Positions 35,767 through 49,400 of a stretch of 64,000 nt of DNA are shown piece by piece. The stretch spans positions 10,786,501 to 10,850,500 of the forward strand of contig NC_087090.1 in NCBI RefSeq assembly GCF_963855985.1. Reading direction: 5' to 3'. Both the position numbers and the translations under genes were made by a program. The notes below the pieces were generated by a model. That model was not told where the DNA came from and did not search any database. It saw nothing but the letters and a program-made list of their open reading frames with translations. Origin of the DNA: Ostrinia nubilalis. Lineage: Eukaryota; Arthropoda; Insecta; Lepidoptera; Crambidae. Numbering within the stretch: the first letter of the stretch is position 1; each line of letters starts with the position of its first letter.

Positions 35767-38700
35767 TCCCACGCGCACATCACATCCCCACCCCAAAAAG
35801 GACGGACAGTTTACTCGACTCTGTAACAGTCTAGGGCCTTTTTTCAGTGGCAACGTTTCGTGGCCTTGCCAGACTGTTTTAGGTGTTACCCGATATGTGT
35901 GCCAATATTCGTAAACATGGCTCTACATTGAAGTATCCATCGCTCGTTTTCATGTCAGATTTTCAGTGATTAAAAAGATGGATCAAAACGTTTCGTGATA
36001 TGTAGGCCCTCTGATTCTGACATACTAATTGACTATTCGTACTGGATGTAAATATGTGTATCAAACCGTCTGAAACATTAAATCTATTCTTAAAAGTAGC
36101 ATAAATTCAGTTAGTCACAATGTTTTTCGGGGTGATGCTGTGTGGTGTGCGTTATTAAAATCGATGAGACGCACCGAGGCTGTCTTTTCTATTTGGGATA
36201 CGTTAACATTCCCAATTGTTTAGTTTATAAAATGTAAATTAGTTATATAAGTGTCGAAGAAACGCCAACTGAAATCGAAAGCCTAAGTAACTTTAATGTA
36301 GATGGAGGCCCAAAGCCTGAATCATGCTCGATCATTCCGAATGTGTCCAGTGTTATTCATTTTTATCGAAATTCGCGAAGAAATATTTATGTTTTAATTT
36401 ACTTACTTGTATGTAAATTTTACATTGTTATTATTAAGAAGTAACAATATAGGTAATACAATTTTAAGAATGTAATTAAAGAGAAAGTACTTAACAAGTA
36501 ATATTGTTACTTTCAGTTATAAGAGACATGCTAGTGATCATATATTTTAATTATTAATTTTGTATAAAAATATGCATCATGCTATAAGTCTATAAATGTA
36601 CTGTCTAAATGTAATTAATTCACTTTCAAAATGTTAAACACGCACCGTTACAGTCCAACACGTATAAACCACTTGCGTTGTGTCGACATATACCTTATTT
36701 TTCATTAAAAATAATTATTGTACAGTATAATTAATAGTTACAGAAAGATATTAAAACGTATATATTGCTTTATAGAAGAAGTCACAAATATATCATATTT
36801 ATTAACCTCCCAGAGCTACAATCGTGTAATGTCAAATACGTTTAATTACAGAGTGTTCTTCGTCCAAAGTACATTTTGGCAATGTGTTTATATTAAACGA
36901 CTGGTACCTACCGTCCGTAATTTGTAGGTACTTTGTACCCAATGTATAGGATATTTTTATGCATTTAGAATTCGTGATCACTCCATGGGAATTGGTAATG
37001 AATGAAGAAGCACTACATTCATATCTGTAGGTATTTAAAATTAATTGTATTTACTCTTATAGCAGTGAAAAAGTTGATAACTAGCAAGTAAAGGTACGAT
37101 TTCGTACCCCGCCGCAAACCGCTGCTGTAGACTGCACGTAGCGCTACGTTCTTTTATGGTAGGTACCACTATTTGTTTGAATGTACAGTATTTCGTAAGA
37201 GCTGCGTATACTCTGCAGTTGCGATTTATTGCGTGGTTCGAAATAAAACCTTAAATAACACGTAGGATTATTGTTGTACGGATGTGATATAACAGTATAC
37301 TTAATCGATGCCTTAGAGGAAACCTCGCTATTAGTTCTTATACAATTAATTAGATATTGTTACCAATACGGAGGCATATAAGGCACAAGTATTACTTACG
37401 ATATTAGTTTTAATTGTTTAATATACAATCTAATTGTAAACAAATCAGTATTGTCACTATTTATAAAAATAATTAATTTATCGAATCAAAATAAATTAAT
37501 GTTTGGTACAAAAAGTTGCTAGAATAAGTGTTCATCGCCCTTAGGTAACGATCATTCTAAGTATTTAAATGTATAGATTAGTACTAATTTAATCATTCGC
37601 CATACTTTCGTCATATTCATTACTTAATTAAGATCGTAATTGAGGATTTGCGTAAACTGGAATAAATTAATAGTGACATAATTACCTACTAAGCAAACTG
37701 TATTTGCCTTCAAAAGTACCTATTTTAATTTATGTAAGTACTTTATTATGTTATTACAAGTAGACCTACACATTTTAATGACAATTAATCGTCTTATTTT
37801 TAACGTAATTTGTATAGTACTAATAGGGTAATTTTATTGGTTGCTGTAGAAATGCAACTGGATACTATTTAACATTCCTGCAAGCAGGGACCATTCACGT
37901 TTGCCCACTATTTGTACTTCAATCATTATAAAAGTGAAGTATATAAACATCAACATAAAATGTATGAAAAAAGCAATAAACTACTGCAAGAAATATCAAT
38001 TGTTTTTTGTTATGTTATGTTATGTTTCCCATATTTTGTTGACTAAATTAAGGGACTGGTGTATGAAGAGAGCCCAGAGATTTGACTGACAAAAACTCTT
38101 AATTCCTCTTCCCCCATGTGTCTCATAAATATTCAGTAAATAAGATTGTGCAATTGAGCTATAAGTTAAATGACTGGAAATAAGGTTCTTCCACCTTTTA
38201 AAAGCTAAAAATCTCCGAAAACATAGCTTGGTAAAATACTAGGTATGTACAGAAACCTACTGGATTCTAAAATTAAAAGGAAATAAAAAAAATGCATATC
38301 AATGGAATGAAAATATTTATTATATTAATAAGATAATCAAAATTGTATTTCACTTGATTCACCGAACATTAATATATTTTAATTTAATACATATTTGAAA
38401 CAGATGTAAGGAGATATTTTAGGGTAGGAAAAGTCGATTCCCTCCCACATAATTACTCGGGTAGACTTCCTTATGTCCATAATACACGACGATACAGATG
38501 TTAATTTAAATACAGTATAGAGGCAGATGATTTAATTAAACAATATTACTTATTATCTAAAAAATATTTACACTTCTACAAAATATGACGGTCATATGTT
38601 GGTCACTACACTCACCAACTACATCTACGTATTTCAAGCTTTTGTCACTTTTAGAATCACACGTCATGAAACTTAAATAATTAATGACACGTAATTCCTA

Positions 38701-40458
38701 AATAACTAACAATAAATCATTAAAACAACCTATCAATATGCAGTTAATCTACTCTACGATTTCAAACGCCCTAAAATAAATCAAAGGTGCCTTTTCAAAT
38801 TTTAACGCACATGTTTAAAGCTTTTTTTGTGTATTATAAAAATACTTAGAGATTACAATTTCGAATATGGTTGTAAATGCCTCACGAATTTCGTAACTAC
38901 AAAGTCTTAAACTATGACTAGATCGCGTCTCTATCTTTAAATATTTTAAACTTAAAAATGAACTAGCCTTGTTATAAATCAAACCTTAAAGATTATTAAA
39001 TTAATTTTAAGTTTTTAAGGGCGAAAGTGGAAATTGCACGCTTCGAAAAGGTGGTTTAATTCGTTAAGCTTCATTAAAAACTGGCGACACCATTCATCCG
39101 ATATCTGTTTAAGAGACACTAGAATCTATCTCGACACTAAAACGAGAGAGATATTGTAAAAATACCTACTGCTTAACAAACTAGCCTATACATACAGGGT
39201 GGAAACGTTAAGTGATCTCACTCGATTATTACTAACCTATACAAGATGTTGAAAAACTGGTTACTGATTCTGAAAGTGCTTCATGAGTTCTTTCGAACGG
39301 TACCAATAATAATAGGTTACAGAATAAACTGGATCTATCTGAAAATTCAATGTTTCCAGCTTCCATACTAAATGTATGCCAGCCACACAATATTAGAAGT
39401 GTAATTTTTTTTATTTAATAATAAACCCTTAAACTCGTAAATTGTATTCTTATTTAAAATTATTCATGGAAAACATTGGTTTTAGGCTTTACTTGCTATA
39501 ATATTGTCAAGAGATGAGTGTCATGACTGTGTACTGAGTCATGCATGACAGTAATAAATGTATGGAACGAAGAAGGAAACATTGAATTTTTGGATAGATC
39601 CAGTTTATTCTGTAACCTATTATTGATACCATTGGATAGAGCTTGTGAAGCACTTTTAGAATCAATAAACAGTTTTACGATATCATGTGTAGTTTTTAAA
39701 ATAATGTGACTTTACCAAATGTATGGAAGCTGGAAACATTGAATTTTCGGATAGATCCAGTTTATTCTGTAACCTATTAATACCGTTTAATAGAGCTTAT
39801 GAAGCACTTTCAGAATCAGTAACTAGTTTATTGATATCTTGTATAGTTTAGAAATAATCGAGTGAGATCACTTATCGTTTCCACCCTGTATATTGGGAAG
39901 TTAAGCTCTTACTACTCGTATAAGTTATTTAACTTGGTAGTTTAATTAGGATCCTCTTGCTGAAACATACCATGCTGCTCTACCATCTTTAGTTACTTGG
40001 GTGCAGCAGTGCTTTTATTGCAATTGGTTTATCCACGACTTTCCACAAGTTTTCACTTATGACTACTTTTCTTTCAATTACCATGTACCTACGTTATCAT
40101 TTGAAGTAGGCATAGGTACATTGCCAGACACATTGGCAGTAAATGGCAGTCTGTTGTTACGCATGAATTTAAAGTAGGCACAACCTAGGGCAGGGACGGT
40201 GAACTTGCGTCGACCACGCAAACAAAGTGTGGCAATCTAACGCAGTTGTAATAAGTATGATTTTGCAAAAAAAGGTAGTCTACCTTGTTTGCGACTGTAG
40301 CTAGGTAAAGTAACCTTAAATAACTATTAATTAACATCGAGTCAAATTATTTGGTCGCATGCGATTGTTTCGCTCACTACCCTAGGGATGAAAAGTGGAG
40401 TGGAAGGTCATAGATGTTAGTTAAAAAACACCGTCTGTGAGGAAAACGTGTGGAACAT
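35767..40458. other. 3' UTRs of two convergent genes and spacer
   Basis: The NHA 3' UTR extends from 35767; the best plus-strand AATAAA I see is at 37242-37247. The opposing Methuselah-like 3' UTR runs down from 40458, with candidate minus-strand signals (TTTATT on the plus strand) at 40014-40019 and near 38316. The 694-bp MITE at 39195-39888 lies in or beside the latter. Nothing else is coding. Exact ends cannot be set without transcripts. Confidence 0.5.
39195..39888. mobile_element. 694-bp MITE, CAGGGTGGAAACG...CACCCTG
   Basis: Inverted ends CAGGGTGGAAACGTTAAGTG and the complement of CACTTATCGTTTCCACCCTG continue into GATCTCACTCGATTATT and its inverse. TA flanks both sides. The interior repeats TTGAATTTT(T/C)GGATAGATCC, CAGTTTATTCTGTAACC and TGTATGGAAGCTGGAAAC in both orientations, so it is built of nested inverted modules. 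No ORF. Confidence 0.8.
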
Positions 40459-43400
40459 TCAGAGTTGCTTAGCGTTGTTGTTAGGGAGTGAGACGCGGGC
40501 GTGCGCGCGCTCGTCAGAGCTGATGGTCCTGGACAAGAAGGTGGAGGAGGTGCGAGCCGTCGATGAGGTGCCGTTCTTCTGCGCGTCAGGTTTCTCCAGC
40601 CCTGTCAGATTAGTCAACATTAATATTGTTACATTACAATCCATGAATAGGTAACGAGAAACTCAATTCTAGTAACACTGAATATCCACTCAGAAAGATT
40701 AAAAAAACAGCTCGAGGACATACTCTCGCAAACTGAGGGTCCCATACCTTCATTACCCGTCTTTATCATTTCTCGGAACATGATATACTCACAATCTAAA
40801 TGCAAATGCAACTCCACGGCAACGGACTAGCTGAGTAGGTACATTAACTTTATTACGCACTTCAATGGATTGAGTTTCTCATTACATTAGTTAGTAACAA
40901 AATGATACAACTAATAGCATGTTACGTGATAAAGCGTAGGAGTGTGCCAAAACATCGATCTGAAAGAGTGCATTATGTAACATTATATGATAAGATTATC
41001 CATGTAATTTTGATCTACTCAGCAGGACAGCAGAACCACATCACATCCCACCATTAACTATAATTTACTGATAAAGTTCTTAGTAAGATTATATTCAGGT
41101 TTTCCCCGAAGGTTAATAGTGTAAGCTTGGCTATTTAAAATAACCATGAATTGCTATGATCAAAATAGGATCAGATAGGGTGGGTCAAAATACCGGTGGG
41201 TAAGTTTCAATAAGTACCTAATTAATTAGTCTAGTTAAGCATAGCACCAACAACATCAATACTACGTCAATTGTAGCTTTAAAATAAATGTTATTAGGAG
41301 TAGGAAGACGGAAACTAAAATATAATCAGATATACTTGGATTTTTCGATGTCCTTGAGAAACCTGGAAAAGATTATGTTCGCTCTTACATTAACTACTTC
41401 AAACTAATTAAAGTTATGACGAAACAAAAACGCTTATCAAATACACCAATCTGATGAAAAATCACATGGAATCCATGTCCATCATTGTTACAGATAGGTA
41501 GTTACAAATTACATAACATTCGTAGAAATCGGTATGCGGAGTTAGACAATTCTAAGAATGGAAACATAAACTATGAAGCACGTAAAATTAACACATATCC
41601 CGTTGGATCTTATTTTTATTCACTGCTGTTTAACTTTGTACGGTTTGTGTAGTTATTTTTAAACGTAATATGTCCTTACCAAGCCTCTTTCTGATGAGGT
41701 AGTACAGCTTCGGTTTGAAGATGAGGATGATGAAGATGAACACGCCTTGCAGCTCGTTGACCATGTCGACAATTGTCCATATCCACTGGTCAGGGTTGAA
41801 GGCGAGAGTCGAAAGGAGCTCGGAACACCACCCAGCACCCATCACTACCCACAACTTCCCCGTCAGCACAAAACTGTGAGAAAACAAATAAAGAACAGTT
41901 TGTTACTCTATTAGTTCGCTCATTATTTGAAGACAAGATTTAAGCAGACATTTTATGAAGACAAGATTTAATAAAGGCTACTAACAACGCCATTCTTGTG
42001 GCCGAGTTTTAGACTGACGCTGTATAGGTTTGTTGTCGACACGACAAGAAGAAGAAGCCGACATTTGAACCCAGTTTCAATTCCGGCTTCGCGCAAAAAA
42101 AATACGTGAGTGAAATAAATACAAAAATACCAAATTCAAATTTGGTTAGTATGATACAAGTTTGAATCAGACTGATTGTCTGATAAGCAAAGAATGATTC
42201 CATTTTAACTGTCAATCTGAATGAGACATGTCAGATCCAGATAGGATCTAATTCAGACTCAAGGGTGTGACAAATCATACCCAAGAAGATAACACCTTAG
42301 TTTATTTTTCAGACGAACTAATAGCCAAGCCATCTTCCGAAGCTTCGCCAGACAATGCATTGTGTGGGTCTTTTACAACGTGTGGAATTTTGGATCTTTA
42401 AAATTAAAGCAACTACCTCAGAGTATTAGGTATACAACGTGGTCAAGTAATCTGCGCACCTGGCTGCCGTGACGTCACATCGACGCTCTGGTATGGACGG
42501 GGCGAACGCGAGGAGGTGTGCAAATGAGTGCGAAGGAGAGTCGCATTTCAGCCAGGTGCGCAGATAACTTGACTGGGTTGTAGGTACTAGGTACATACTT
42601 GGCCTTGTCGATTCGGAAGCGTCTCCTAACCCGATCGCCGACGGAGCCAGCCTGCAGCCTGTGCACCTCGGACTTGACGCGCGAGCAGTGTCGTGCCGTC
42701 AGCACCCACAGCACGAAGTTAGAACACGACACCAGGCCCAACGGGATCACGAAGAAGATGTAATGCGGCCAGTCCGACTCGGCGTTTTGGTCTGAAGAAC
42801 AATTAGGACCCGTTAAATTCATTCCAAATTCTCCTAAGGTATAATTAGAATAGAAGACTTTACGTTCGGTACCTACTTGAAACTCATAATCCAATATTGG
42901 AGGTAGGTAGGTACTTAGTCATAAGTAAGGAAATAACAGAATAAATAATTCTACCAACTACGACATAATGAAACAAAAAGCTATAGTGGAATCTAAACAA
43001 TGTTGGTGACCTTTTCAAACAATTTATTATTTAATTTGGTACAACTCTAAATTTTAGAAAATATCGAGTAAAATATGAATCATTACGTCATAATAATAAC
43101 GATAGACTCAGATTTAACATTGACCTTGGGTTATTAATTGGCTTAAACTTTTCATTGTGTGCTCTTTAGTGTATTGCAAGTCATTTTATAAAAAGCAGAT
43201 CATTATCTTCATCATCACTCTATCAAACAACCAAAGTCGAGACTCTACATCTCAGTTAAAGCTTTTTTTTTTCATTTGTTGTGGAGCAGTATATTCAGAC
43301 TGTTGACAATAAAATAAGAAACGAACTTTTATACCACACGAAATTAGTTGGGATCAAACTTATTATAGCCTGACCAGGAACATAAAAACCCTCGCCATGT

Positions 43401-46400
43401 TGCGGAAAACTAATGGTACTAATTTCTTTTAATGGCAACAGTAACTGAAAACTTCATTGACATGTCACCTTGCATGTCAGTCTATTGCTGTCAAAGTGTA
43501 AACAAACTTTATTTTAAATGTGCGCAATTGATTTTGTGAATTAAATTGCTAAAATCTTTTTATAGTCGTGAAAGAAAAGTGGTTCACAATGTGTCAAAGT
43601 ATTTGTCGAAGAGAAATACTAAGGGTTCGGACAATATTTTCATTGAATAATGTTTCCGACAAAGGTTGTCAAATTGACTGTCATGTTTATCGTATAGTAC
43701 AGTCCACTATGAAAATTAGCTGTGGTTTGTTTCAACTACCTATTTTAAAATTTTCTGTCACTTTCTAAGTGTTGAATTTTATGGAATTGGGAAAGAAGTA
43801 CCGAGTTTGAAGCGTTCATGACCAAACATTGCAGTTGAATATTCGAGTTCTGAATTTGATTATTGATGAATAATAAAATAAATCCTACTAGCTCGCGATT
43901 GATGGTTTCATTTAATTTATTTAAACCAGGTTACCTATAATAATATTTTTTGGTTAATTTATGAAAATATCAAATTAGCCCGTAATCCTGAATCCTGATA
44001 CATAAAGTTAGCCTATTAATTTAACACAGGTACGACTGTACTCAGTGTTGCACTATCAAATGCGATTGACGCGCCTCTATGCCAGGGTTTTTATGTTCCT
44101 GGTCAGGCTATAATTACACTTCACTCTTTGTTAACGCGTGATCATTTTTCGAAAAAGTGACATATTCGTATTTTCCATATAAAAATAATGGTAAAGAAAA
44201 CATCTCACCAGCTGCAAACCAGCACCTATACATGCCCATGTTTGCATCTAGAACGTCAGCCACTGGAAACTTGTCGAATAGGAACATTATGAGGGTGAGA
44301 CTGACAGACACGCTCCACGCGTAGAGGGAGTACCAGCAGAACCGGCGACGGCCTGCGCTGCCCTTCTGGAGAGGGTTGACGGTACGGACGCTCCTGTGGC
44401 AAACATACACAAATTAATGGCTGGAGAAAAATTGCTTTCTTATAAACTACCTACTCATTTATTGCAATATTGCATCTTTAATGTGAGAATTCCTGTTATT
44501 AATGGAAAAGTGTTGTTTGACATTTTGTCATTACCTAGTATCCATCTCTACCCATAATAAAAATGTCTTTTTTTTAATCAAAGGAAATCAATTCAAATCA
44601 TTTTTTTTATTCAGTATTAGGCCCTTTCCAGGGCACTTAAACACGTCCCAAGTAAGTGCTTGCCCTACCACCACTTCGGGACAACTTAAGGGCTGGTGCT
44701 GAGAAGTTAAGCGGTGGAAGAAACTCAGTCACCTTTGTCAGTCAATTTTACACGAGGCGAGACCCAAAGTGTTCAAAAATCCGAATGTCATTATTCGCTT
44801 GTTCTTCGCTCAAGAGTTATGAATATAATGTGTTATGTTTTACGGGTGGTTCGAATACATAGAAACACCACCGCTAAGCGCAACGACATGCAATAACTAT
44901 TAACTTGGCTTGATTGAGTCGTTAAAGCTGCCATAACACCGTCCATTAAGCAATTTTCGTCTTTTATTAATAAAATATTACGACAAGTCTGTGTTGTCGA
45001 CCTTACCCGTTTTTCTGAAACTAGGTGTAAAAGTTTGATTTCAGGACTTTCAGGCAAAACAATCTTGTTAAACTACGAGTAATTGCACTTAAAACTTGAT
45101 AGGTACCTACTTAAATATGAAAACCTAACATTGTTCACAATAACTTGGCATCACAAGTAATAAATCATGACTAAGTAAAAATCAGAGGGCTCTTGATAAT
45201 GAAATCAAGGTACACGACATTTTAGTTAAAATGAGTAAAGCATGGTTACTTGAACTGTTTTATTGGTAACTGTGTGTAACCGTGTTAGTGGGCTCTTCAA
45301 ACAAACTATGAAATCGTAAACACGCCCGCGCGTTAACATTTACCATACGTTTGTATTTTAAATGCTATTATAGTAACGACTCTTCATTGGAATTATCGAC
45401 ATACCATGCAAAAAGCACAAAGCGTTTGTAAACAAATCATAGTGGATAAGCTCTTCGAATCCGTACAAATAAGTTTCTAAAGTTCCTGTTAATTAATACA
45501 AATTCGATCCTCCCTCTATAAAAAGTTAAATTAATTAGGCTTTTATTAATGTATTTTGATTGACGTGTTCTATGAATGAGTTTCGTGAAAGCCATAATAG
45601 CCATGTCCATGGCGGAGACGCGTCACCCCTCAATTAGCTCCACCCACTTAGTGGCTAATAAGGAAAGTGACTTTTTTAATCCTGTCAGTTTATTAGATGT
45701 GATGTGACCTAATTTTATTTCTATTAATGCTATTATGTTTGACCTTTTAATTGCCCTCATTTTAATTCAATTAAGAACTAAAAGCTTTGGTAAAATGACC
45801 GTGTAGAGTTTAGTAGGTACCTCTAAATTTAGTTTACACCTATTAATTCTGTCTGAACCGTCTGACAAACGCCTAGTCTTAATATATTTATTTAAAATCG
45901 TATTAAATAATCATACAACATTGTAGAGGGCTATTGATATGTTCATATTTTTTAAAATGATAAAATATTACTACATTCATATCAGATCAAATAGGTTAGA
46001 TCAGAAGATTAAATATGTTCAAATTAAATATTTACCCAGTCAACATGCCAAAAGCTCATGCTCAAGAACAAAGTAATCATGAGTGCAAACACGTTCAAGT
46101 GTCTAAATAAGTTAGGAAAGTAATTTCAAACAAAATAGATTTCATCAGCTCCGATATCTTTGTTAATTAATTACTTATTGAATAATGAAACAACTTTGTG
46201 TTACTGTTATGATAAATCATCCTCATCTTAAAGAAATTAACTCATCTACACTGGAAAGCTTCCAGTTTTTTTGGTTTAACCTTGACAGATCTGAGGTCCT
46301 TAATTCAAAAAACCGGTACACACACACACGATCGCTATATTTAGAGCTTCACAAACAAAAGAGAGAGTTGAACAACATAAATCATATTTTTGTGTTTTGT

Positions 46401-49400
46401 TTTTCAGTAGGCTTAATATTTGAAAATTTCAAGCACTATTTCAATACTTGTTGTAATAACTAAGTAAATAAACTATTTGATTTGAATAATACATCCGTAG
46501 TACTCGTAGCCAGGACAAGACAAGCCAGTTTTGTGTAGTGTTAAAAGTAAATACCTATTGTTACCTTGTAAATTAATAAAGCACTAAAATTTTATGATTC
46601 TCGAACCTAAAACAAACGCAGTCTAAAAATAGACTTTCAGCCAACTGCAATATTTAAATATGGACGTTATATTTACATTTTTAGCTGTACTAATAAGCGA
46701 TGAGCTCTGCGCAAATAGTACAATACTGATTTAAAGTAAACAGTTCGGTTCGGTCAGATAAACATTTGTCCACATTGCGACAAACGGGCCAACGAGGTAA
46801 TATGTTCTTAGGAATATATGTTACACATACAACGAGCCCTTGATAAAAACCACTAGACCTACTTAGAGGATACAAACCTCTGTCAACGCTTAGTGATAAA
46901 CTATGTAAAAACGTTGATAGTTTATTAGGATACTATCTGGAACTTTATCCAGAACCCGGGAAAGTGTCCGAAAATTTTATACTAAAACCCTTTATGCTTA
47001 ACAAGGGACGAGTGGTTCATTCCAACTTACCAAATAATGAAAACAATGGCTTTAACTTTATTCATCGTACTAAAAATAGTAACACCATCAACCTATCTCT
47101 CGCACGTACTCACTAAATGTTATGAAACATCTCTATACAATTTTAATCGATGGGTACACAGATTACACATTTTTATATAAAAAATGCGTATGTTGAAATT
47201 TCTATGACGTATTTGGTCCGTTAACACTGGGCAACTCGCTTCCCACAAAGTGTTTATTTACAAAAGTGGAAGATTACTCATGAGTTTAACGCGGGCCTTC
47301 TTACGAGGGAAATGGCGAATTCTGATAAAACAAGAACTAGTATCGGTAATCGGATTTTCTTAATTTTTCAAATGTTTAGCTTGAATTATCCAAAATTAAA
47401 AATATCCCGAATTACGAGTATGTATAGAAAGAAAGCCGTCTTGAATATTAGTTGGAGCTTTTATCTATAAATAAGTTAAGTAGTCATAAATTATAAATAG
47501 TCCGGCATCTATTTTGGAATATTTATAGTTAACAAGTGTTTCACTATGTTTAAAAATGTGGGTAATTTATATTATGTATGTCATAATTTTAAAGATCTGT
47601 TATCATAAACATGATAATGTTAAGAAAACATATCTATATTATATGCATAGTTACGCAAAGAAGCCTCTGGGAAGCGTCTAGGAAAACTCTACTTAGGAAA
47701 ACTAATGCTAAAGAATTAGTTACTTGGCGAAAGCTTAGTGATAAATACCAATGCAAAAACATTTATCAGTTAAATGTGGATGACGATCTGATAAAAAAAC
47801 ATCTGGACATTTTGCGACTTGAAAACCCTTTGTGAGACAGTAACTTCTTGAAAATGTAGTCACTTACGAAGCATACATAGTCACAGTTTTTCATTGATTT
47901 TATAATTAATTATTAGCATCACGAGTTTTAATTAAACTAAAATTTCAGAATCAGACTACGAAGCTCTACCTATCGCATTTATGACTATTCAGCCGTAAAT
48001 TCAAAGTAAGACATACTTTGAAATCTTATGTGGGCAATTAGTTGCTGAATATATGCTAATGTGCCCAATTACCCATATTTATTATGACGGCACAGTGAGC
48101 TATAACTCAAATTACGATGTCTAGGATGAATGAATCACATAAACAAATATTCACATGCATGGTTTTGTTAAGAATGGGAAATACTGATGTCATCATCTTA
48201 ACTAGCACTAATGTATGTGTCGCAGTCGGATTGTATAATCCGCCGTTTTACATTACCACTAGGCATTTTACATTACAGCTCTGTTTTGTAATACGGCGGT
48301 TCAACGTTTAGGCGGATTGTCATTGCGATACGTTCTTCAATACGGCGGCCCACGTTTAGCCGCATCGTACTACTATTTAGATTGTAGGGTGACCATACTT
48401 ACAAAATAAAACAATGTTTAATGAAAATAAATTTAAATTTTAATAAGACAGATTTCTTCTCACGAATTTCCTTAGTAATTAAGTAACAATTATTATCTTC
48501 GTTACTGTAAGTAAGTAAATTATATGTATATTTGGCTTAAGTCATTTAAACTTTTTTTTAAATTAATAATGTAATAAATTATTTGGCTTTAGTCATTTTT
48601 AAACATAATGAGTAATCACAAGGTACAAACATAGCTCAAAACTAAACAACAAACAAAAGATAGCTCAAAACTATTAAACTTTTCTAAACATTTTAAGAAA
48701 TGATAATATCTGGCTTTAGTCTTTTTGCACCAATAATATTTAGTAGGATTCCGCCGAACACCAGAATCCATAGCCACTTTAGCGGTTTTGATAACCTCCA
48801 AAACTCGGTCCCTTGTCCACGGTTTTCTGACTGTTCCACATTGTGAAGAATAGAAATTATTCAATTGCAAGTTAAAATTGTTCTTAAACTCACTGTCGAC
48901 ACACATATTTATAACGTTTTCTTTATTAGATTCAGAAATAACTCCGTAATTTAGCAACATATTTTCTGCATCCGACGCCATTGTTGTTGTTATGTCAGGC
49001 AGCGCCACGTTATTGAAAATGGGAACTAAAAACTGTCAAAGCGGCGGGTAATGACACGCTGTTTTACATTGCGGCTAGCCGTATTGAAGAACGTTTGGCG
49101 CCGAATACATTCCGGCGGATTTTCATTCAGCCGTATTCAATCCGCCTAAACGTTAAGCCGCCGTATTACAAAACAGAGCTGTAATGTAAAATGCCTAGTG
49201 GTAATGTAAAACGGCGGATTATACAATCCGACTGCGACATCTGCATCTGTGCATTATATACCGAGCTTCTAATAAAAAATATTCATCTGTATACGTGGTT
49301 TCTCCGCAAGTATTTCGTTCTATCACAGAAAGTTTTAACCGCACGACGTGACTTAACATTTATTAAAAGCATAATTGAAAATTAAGTTAATCCCATTTTT

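Noticed and set aside
35542..35853. 103-codon minus-strand frame over the last NHA exon
   Set aside because: Antisense of the Pro/Ala-rich tail; glycine-rich reading is a composition effect.
43568..43768. 66-codon frame inside the 43378-44108 element as a transposase
   Set aside because: No DDE or helix-turn-helix signature and too short.
47611..47835. 74-codon frame in the mthl intron
   Set aside because: No recognisable motif, wrong strand for mthl, and no promoter or splice evidence.
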